Shown here in pieces: positions 47,501 to 56,500 of a stretch of 56,500 nt of DNA (position 1 is the stretch's first letter; each line of letters begins with the position of its first letter). The notes beneath the pieces are model-generated. The model searched no databases, was not told the origin of the DNA, and worked only from the letters and a program-made list of their open reading frames with translations. The stretch covers positions 7,827,264 to 7,883,763 of the forward strand of contig NC_092583.1 in NCBI RefSeq assembly GCF_037975245.1, given 5' to 3'. A program made the translations under genes and the position numbers. The stretch comes from Apostichopus japonicus (taxonomy: Eukaryota; Echinodermata; Holothuroidea; Aspidochirotida; Stichopodidae).

Positions 47501-49310
47501 TCAATTTCTTCCATATTTGTCTATATGGAAACTATGTATTATCTCCCGTGGACGAACATCCCATACTTATCAAATTATTACAGCCCGGGAATGATCACAT
47601 CCAAAGAAGTCTTTATATGAAATGATTATCAGCGAACTCTTTGATCTTCTTCGGCATAAAGTCGAGTACACTTGTAATAGTTTTTGTCTGTATTTTTCCT
47701 TTTGCGTTTGGTTGCTGTATTGACCACTAAATAAGCATATAGCGGCTTTCTTACAGTTCATATTTCTCTAGACATTGCATGAATACATAATTGATATACG
47801 TTCATTTTGCTATGGTCTATTTCTAAATACCTTGTAAACTACAAATATAATAACTTGATCGGTATATGTTTAATTGATATCATAATATTGTAACGATCGT
47901 TTCTTGAAAGTTAAAATATTCAAGAAGTGGGTATTTGTTTCGGTCAAGGGTAAATTCATGCAGAGATGTTCGCACAGCTTGCAGTAGCAATGGTTATAGA
48001 AGGGTTAGGTCGTATCTTAAACCCTCCTTTATCTGCTCGTTAGTTACGGTTTGAGACAAGAACCTAAAATGTTCCTCTTCACATGTATTCGATGTCTTTT
48101 ATATTTCTCTTTGAGGACCTCATTAGGTTCTGCCCTTGAACCTGTTTTTTTTTGTATTTCGACAACCTGCCATATGATTAATTTGTGACATTTATAACTG
48201 TACTGCGCAAAGTTATTTGTCGAACCTTCTTAAAACCCAAAATAAGATCGCTAAAGAATATTCAGTGGCGTAAGGATATATAATATCGTAAAAAAATCAG
48301 AAAAACAGTAGAATCTGAGGCAGCCCTGCAAATGAAAAAGTTTCTATCAATGTGCTTTTAAGGTAAAATAGTACAAGTCTATATAGTTACAAGTTTTTCT
48401 TCTTTTAAGCAAGAATTTTGTTCGATCGATATGGAAAAAAATGGCAATGTGTATGTTTCAGGTCCTTTGTTCTTACTATGTGTGATATTTGGCAAAAGTG
48501 TAATAAGTAATGAGTTAACGGAAATTAAATAATAATTTGAAAAACAAATCGTGTTTCTCTCTTTTTTTGGCAGAGGTTTTGAAATCAAGTTACAAAGACA
48601 TGAAAACTCTTGCTAGTTGTGGTTTGATATAATAATATATAATCATAGTATAACAATAATTAAATTCGCACACTATGCACGCTATTGGATTTTGCATTTT
48701 ACATCTTAAGCACTGTCCACCCCTATCTCACCACCCCCACACCCCGCCCCACACTCACAACAGAAAGTTAGAAATGAATAGTAATACACAATTCTCAATG
48801 GTCTACATAACAATTAAAGACGGAACGAGTATAACGTATTGCTCTAATCAAGGGACCGAAACTTTATATAATGTCACCTCATCTGTTACCTCCAAATAAA
48901 TAGTTTATGCAATATGTGATTTCAGGGTGATTTCGTTCATTTAACCGTCCTTTAACTGTTAGTTATTTAGTTATCTCACTTAGAGCTACTATTTTATAAT
49001 ATGACAAACGTAAGTTTTGTGGAACCGAGGATGGCCAGTTCGGTTGGGAGGGGGGGGGGCTGTGGGATGGGACATAATTCTCTGTAAAATGCCATCATGT
49101 TCGACAATTATGACCATATTAAACGATAATTGCATTTTCTTTATATAATTATAAATAAAACAAGGATATTTTGTTTGTGGGACAATGGTGTTACGCATAG
49201 TATAGATACAATAATTCGTCAAAAAATTGTGAACCCCACACCCCGCACCCCCACCCCACAAAATTAAAAAGTGATCATTACCCTAAATATTGCGGTCAGA
49301 CCAAATTAGA
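44600..49310. other. long AT-rich stretch without supported gene
   Basis: Frames of 60-90 codons (for example 44706, 46762 and minus 48989) show no domain. An exon-like acceptor (TTATTTTACAG at 46363) could in principle end an alternative peptide-gene transcript with a 31-codon tail, but a closer last exon with a poly(A) signal fits better. G/C runs near 49050 and 49240 resemble hAT-like element interiors but ends are not visible. Confidence 0.4.
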
Positions 49311-49326
49311 TACCTAATGTTCTAAT

Positions 49327-49650
49327 TTGTATCCGAACATTGATAATGGTATACGATATGTTCGTCTGGAGCTTCCATCGTCAGTCCAAAGCCTACCTTA
49401 TGCCTTTGTCATCAACAAAGTTCATATGAGACTGAAGCATATAATGGACAGTCTAAAGTTTGCAATTTGTGTCTTGGTAATGACCATATTATGCGTAATT
49501 ACCCTAAATATTTATGCAAAATCTGCAACACACAAGGACACAGGGAATCCCATTGCCCAAACGTAGAATGCTTTAATTGCCACGAACTGGAAGCTATAAT
49601 TGCCCTCAAAATAACGAGAATGCACAGGATGAGAACAATGACATGAACCC
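49327..49650 (+). pseudogene. LINE ORF1 remnant with CCHC zinc knuckles
   Basis: After one frameshift near 49430 the frame reads CNLCLGNDHIMRNY, then CKICNTQGHRESHC, a perfect C-x2-C-x4-H-x4-C knuckle, then a partial third (CFNC). The first has Tyr where the last Cys belongs. Zinc-knuckle ORF1 proteins bind the element RNA. The rest of ORF1 after the knuckles is short and Glu/Ser-rich. Confidence 0.75.
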
Positions 49651-50127
49651 AAGTAAGACAAAGGACGAAGAGGAAATCATCTCAAGCGTATCTTTCTCAC
49701 GATCACCAGATACAATAGAGGAGCCAATGGACTCCGTAAAATAACCAGCACCAGAAAAGGAGCATACAGGGACTGCACTATCTAAAGCGACTGAACGGGG
49801 ACAAAATGCACCAACGGTATCCATGGCTGCGAGAAGTAGTACCACTCAATCTCCTAACCCTTAGCCTCTAAAGAGGCAAGTGTCAAGAACCCAAGAAATT
49901 ATGCCAAAATGATCAGTGTTGCTGTTTATATAATATTAATTTCGATATTTCACACATATAAAAGAGTAGATAACGCATCATTTAATTGCCTTCAACCTTT
50001 CAACATGGCTTCTCTTCTGAATCCCAACGTGAACTATAGTCATAACACTATTACATGTCAAACCAACGTATAATGTAAGTACTATGATATTGATACATTA
50101 AATAATTTACCACAACGTAATTCTGTA

Positions 50128-50914
50128 TCCATATTCCACCTCAACAGTCGTAGCTTCAACACAAATTTCGACGATATATATTCATACATTACAACACTAG
50201 ACGAACACTTCTCAGTTATTGGGTTTACTGAAACTTGGCTTGGCAAAACATTTCCCCCCTTATCAACATGGAGAATTGTACACTTGAAGAAAGACACAGA
50301 GAAACCAGAAGGGATGGAGGAATCTGCCCATTTATATGTAATGATGTTAGTTATAAATGTAGACCTGATCTATCAATATTTAATGAATCTATTGAGTCAT
50401 TGTTGATTGAAATTACAAAGCCTTGTAAACGTGAGAATTCCATCATCGGTGTAGTGTACAGACCACCAAATGACTCATTGGCTGATTTTAACACACACAT
50501 GGAAAACATATTGATCACTATAACCAATCACCAGATTACTACGAATATTTTGGGGGATTATAACATTAACTTGTCCAATTTTAGTAAGTCTATACATGTT
50601 TTAAACATTATGCACTCGTACGGTTTTTACCCATGATAACAAAACTTACTCGTTTTAGTAGAAATGTAGCTACTGTTATTGATAACATTATAACGAATGC
50701 TAATTCCTCTCTTACTACAGGCATACTCATTACTGATTTAAGTGATCATATGCCTATAATCCTAAAGGTTCTTAACAGGGCACACAAGACAAAAGAATCC
50801 TTTCATATACGAAATTTAAACAGACACAACATATCAGAATTTATCGATGACATTGAGAAGGAAACATTGGATGAGGTGTTAACTAAAGTTGATGCTAATT
50901 CAGCTTACAACTAA
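50128..50914 (+). pseudogene. LINE ORF2 endonuclease domain, broken
   Basis: Segments in successive frames: FHLNSRSFNTNFDDI and GFTETWL (N-terminal catalytic motifs), RRDGGICPFI, SIIGVVYRPPND, NILGDYNINL, then IDNIITN and ITDLSDHMPI (the catalytic S-D-H motif). These are the apurinic/apyrimidinic-type endonuclease motifs that nick target DNA. Frame changes near 50260 and at the stop at 50634 break it. Confidence 0.8.
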
Positions 50915-51098
50915 TTTTTTAACACTTTTTATTTAACGTACAATAAGTGTTTTCATCATCTATTAATAACTAAAGGAAATAGGCGCAAGAGAAAACATCC
51001 ATGGATTACTAAGGGTATACTAAAATCTATTAAAAGAAAAAAAAAACATCTCTACAGACTTTACTCAAAACCTCCTACAAATAGCAATAAAGAAATTT

Positions 51099-53048
<1,950 letters not shown>

Positions 53049-53247
53049 AAGAAGTCATTTCTCAGTATTGATACATCGTTTACATTGTATGTTATTAATT
53101 ATTCCTTATTAAGACATTAATTATATTTTCATTTATGCATATATGTATTTTTTGGCTTTCTTTCTTGGGAGTCCTTTACCTTATTATTCCTGAATTGGCT
53201 TTTTAGAGGACTTCCCTCCACATGAATATATTTATCATCTGTGGAAA

Positions 53248-53278
53248 ATCAAATAAATCAAATCAAATCAAATCAAAC
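53248..53278. repeat. LINE 3' tail, (AATCA)n
   Basis: AAATCAAATAAATCAAATCA followed by more ATCAA pentamers closes the LINE. Such short 3' repeats are typical of CR1/L2/Jockey-like elements. Confidence 0.8.
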
Positions 53279-53279
53279 G

Positions 53280-56200
53280 TATGTAGTTTAAATATACCAT
53301 AGAATGCATCATTCAGCCATTTTACGACAACATCTTTTTCTGAGGGGCGCCCGTGCCCCCAGAATCCCCAATATGTGGATCGGCTTCAAAGAACTGACGG
53401 CCACAAACCTTTTTCGAATCATTGCCTTGAAGTAAATGATATATGACAATCTTCGAACGCTACAAGAACGAAAGAAATTCTATCACAGAGGAATTTTCAT
53501 CAGTGTGACACAAGCAGTCCCAGATAAAAAAAAAAAATTCTTAATGGGAAAGAGAGGGGAGGAGGTAGGGTAACTAACATTTGCATTATCCAAAGTCTAT
53601 ATATTCTGACAAACTATAATTTCTTACAGCTGCGACCGACGGTTTATTACCGATTTGGCTAAAATGCCCATTTGCAAATATCCATATATTGCAAAATCCC
53701 TTAAATTTGTAAATATTTGTGAAAATATTTCTACGATTAAACCACGGAGGTATGACACAGATGGGTTGAGAGGCCTCTTTCGTGGATTTGTGGTATTATT
53801 GATTGTGAATTTTGAATTAAAAAATGAGGTTTAATTGTGCTTTTCGTTGGTTTTAAAAACAACTTGATTTGATGCCAGGATCAATCGTCATCACAGATTA
53901 TATTAAGGTTTTAATTAAGTCATTCCGAAGGAGTATTTTTTAAGGTTCTCACATTCGATCCAAACAAACTAACATCAGATAGTTTGCCCCAAATTTGATT
54001 GATCTGCTTATCTCATTTAGAGGCAACAAAGGGACAAGAGTGGGGCACTAGTGGAGCAAGCATAGAGCATCCGTGAGCAAAGAGGAAGAAAAACTGGCTG
54101 TAATGATGATTTGTTAATTATTAAAACGATGACCAGCAATATCACCGGCAGTTGAATCTTAACAGATGTTAAACCGAGCGTCATATAATTGAATCAGGCA
54201 GATTACATTTACTGCTTTCTGAAACCTGCCTCTGTGTAGTCTATTTTAGTGGCACATTTCACAAATATAGCTTTCGATATTAATTGTTTGTTTACAAATT
54301 AGACATTTTCTTTGTTGTCCACATCTCGTTTTAGGTTCACTTTCAACAATATAGTAAAAACAAATCCAATTTTAACAAGTTTACTTTGTAACTGCCATAA
54401 AAATTGGAATTATATAAAGGGTAATGCACAAGATATAAGAGGAAGAGTTTTTCAGTGCATTGGTAATAGTGACCAACTCAAACAACGGCTTCCAATAGAA
54501 TCTGATCTGCAAAATCAACTTTGTTGACGTGACAGGCCCACTCAACCTCATGCTCCACCATTTAAAAAAAGGTCTTTGTCCAATGAGCTAATGAAACACA
54601 TCACTTGTCAATCACTGTGATTGCCTTAAATAAGGTTCGAAGGGAGGCCATGATGAAAGAAGTGGGACTTTAGGGATTCATTTCAGTGGCTGCAAAGGGT
54701 CCTACAACTGGAACTGGTCTCTTTAGTGAGTATCTGAGGGACCTTTTGAGGGAAAGAACAATGGATGTTACAGCTACAGCGACATCAGGGGGGGGGGGGG
54801 GATCCTTTGAATATGCAAAGTGATCGGCAGACAATTTAATTGATCATTGTTTTTGTATTAGTTTCATATATCCTCTGAAGTCTCTTGGTGATTTGGAGAA
54901 TGTACCAATGCTGTATATATATGATAAATTACTCGAAATGAAAACGTTAACCGCACATCGTTAGGTTCACCGTGACGTAACCGCATATATTCTGTAGCTT
55001 TTATAACAGTCCTACTGACCCACCTCATATGGTAGGTATAGCGTTCGTATACAGCAGTTGCTATATCATTGTGGTGACGAAGTTGCTTGTACACGTGGGT
55101 ATGCAAGAGAAATATGATCCTTAGGAGAGGAAGGGGTTACTTTGGGAATGACTAAACGGTTACTTTGTGTGTACTTCGCCATTGCACAACCCAACCACAT
55201 GCATTGTTGGGAGCTTACTCAAGTCAACGGAATTGACGAATTGAGCCAAAGGTACTGGAAAAATAAATATATAAGGCGGTGGGGCGAGTTACAAATTTAT
55301 AGAGTAAAGATTTTATTCAACCCCACCTTCACACCAACCATCCCCCTTCTTCTGTGAAGGCTTAAACATTATTTATAAGAGAGTGGCAAACTAGTGAAAT
55401 AGTATTTTAAAACAAGTTGAAATTGAAACAGGGCCAAAGAATGGTAAATCACGACCAGCCACTTCCAGGGCACTGAGAGCCAGGTTGGGGCCTGGAGATA
55501 ACTACTGTATGTCACGAAGCCTCATTTTAATTAATTTTCTCAAGTATAGTATGTAAATCAGAATACATTACATCTTATCCCATACTTTTCCCGGCCTCCA
55601 AACCGATCCGGGCCCGAGCATGGAGCGCATAGACCCCTTCTCGTCCGGCCTGGCTACTTCAAACTCAGTCAATGGTTTTGGATTACAATCAGGTTCTGAT
55701 TTTACATTTTGAGAGGCATGCATGATCAATATGTGCCCAATCCATGAACAAAATTATGTTCAACACACGCCCAATGCGTACATGATCAACATATGCTCCA
55801 TAATTTGATTAAGCTAAAAAGGTTGGATGGGTCGAGGTCATAAAATGATAAAGCCATCGGTGGTTTAGTCGCATCACACAAAGCTGTTTTTATGATAAAG
55901 AAAAGCCTTGATATATTAGGATATGATAGAATGGATTACTACATCAATTTTGAAACAAAACCGCATGCTTCCTGCAGTTCTTACGTACTATAAACCAACC
56001 AAAATGTCGTCAAAAAGATAAAGTGAAAAAAAGGAAAAGAAATTCCAGCAAATGTTATGCCAGCCCTGCATGCTGTATTTGCTCAACGAGCTCTCAAGAA
56101 AGAAAAGAACAACCGTTGACTTTGTGTGTAGTAGACCTCGTATATAGTCATTCACTTCCTGAAATCTGAATACGGTTCAAATTAAGCAACAGATGCTTAT

Positions 56201-56500
56201 TTGAAAAGATATAATTATAATAAAATACAAAAACAACACACAAAAGTTTATACCAGCACTGACCTATCATATCAAGTAGATCTTCAAGAAGAAAGACAAA
56301 ACGAGTCTTAGCTAGGTTAAGATTTTTTGTGGTAGCAATGTGCCAGCCAAAATAATATAACATTACATAAAAAATGGATAAAAGGGATATTTGATCAGAG
56401 CTTCAATACGTTAACTTTGGTTAAGTGAATGATAATGTAAAGTTAATATATTCTTAATAGAAATAGGCGGTGACTATCATATGCACTTTATGTCAAATCT
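53280..56500. other. right flank without supported gene
   Basis: Frames of 70-80 codons (54312 plus, 54864 minus, 55142 plus, 56148 minus) show no domain or splice partner. A G run lies at 54788. No inverted-repeat element seen. Confidence 0.4.

Overview
The window is animal nuclear DNA: AT-rich, intron-bearing, full of microsatellites and decayed transposons. The CR1/Jockey-like LINE, hAT-type nonautonomous elements, a tRNA-derived SINE carrying a hammerhead ribozyme, and the multi-intron SAMD3-like and BEN-like genes suggest a marine invertebrate, perhaps an echinoderm such as a sea cucumber. That placement is inference; no single gene fixes the species.

Layout. 1-6.9 kb: no convincing gene; a ~190-bp satellite with a ~572-bp higher-order unit (1.16-2.95 kb), a small palindrome-ended element inside (TA)n (4.1-4.76 kb) and a ~90-bp minisatellite (5.5 kb). 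6.9-16.25 kb: nested transposons, namely a SINE, several hAT-like GGCGTAGC/GGCGGATCC elements, a MITE (8.05 kb), the 5.5-kb element A (9110-14595) with palindromic subterminal arrays and a decayed BEN-domain gene, and a hammerhead SINE split by a hAT copy with perfect 8-bp target duplications. 16.25-22.16 kb: gene-poor, with a broken minus-strand gene fragment cut by another hAT copy. 22.17-24.13 kb: a composite hAT element.

24.22-37.41 kb holds the main discovery candidate, element C. It is ~13.2 kb, bounded by perfect 35-bp terminal inverted repeats, a TA target duplication and arrays of an AGACTGAAATTTCAGTCT palindrome. It carries a spliced, apparently intact gene of the SAM-domain-containing protein 3-like family plus a C2H2 zinc-finger reading frame, and no transposase I recognise. 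Smaller elements (a MITE, two or three hAT copies and element B) sit only in its introns and 3' flank. Element B (30480-33028) shares its core with element A but has unrelated ends.

38.07-43.6 kb: a probable small secreted-peptide gene (promoter and first exon tentative; coding exons at 42.38 and 43.39 kb) with a hammerhead SINE in its intron. 44.0-44.6 kb: an 84-bp repeat array with a GC-box in each unit. 44.6-49.3 kb: nothing convincing. 49.3-53.28 kb: a LINE, frameshifted, with a (TA)n tract inside its reverse-transcriptase frame. 53.28-56.5 kb: nothing convincing.

The only genes likely to make a normal protein are the SAMD3-like gene of element C and the small secreted-peptide gene.
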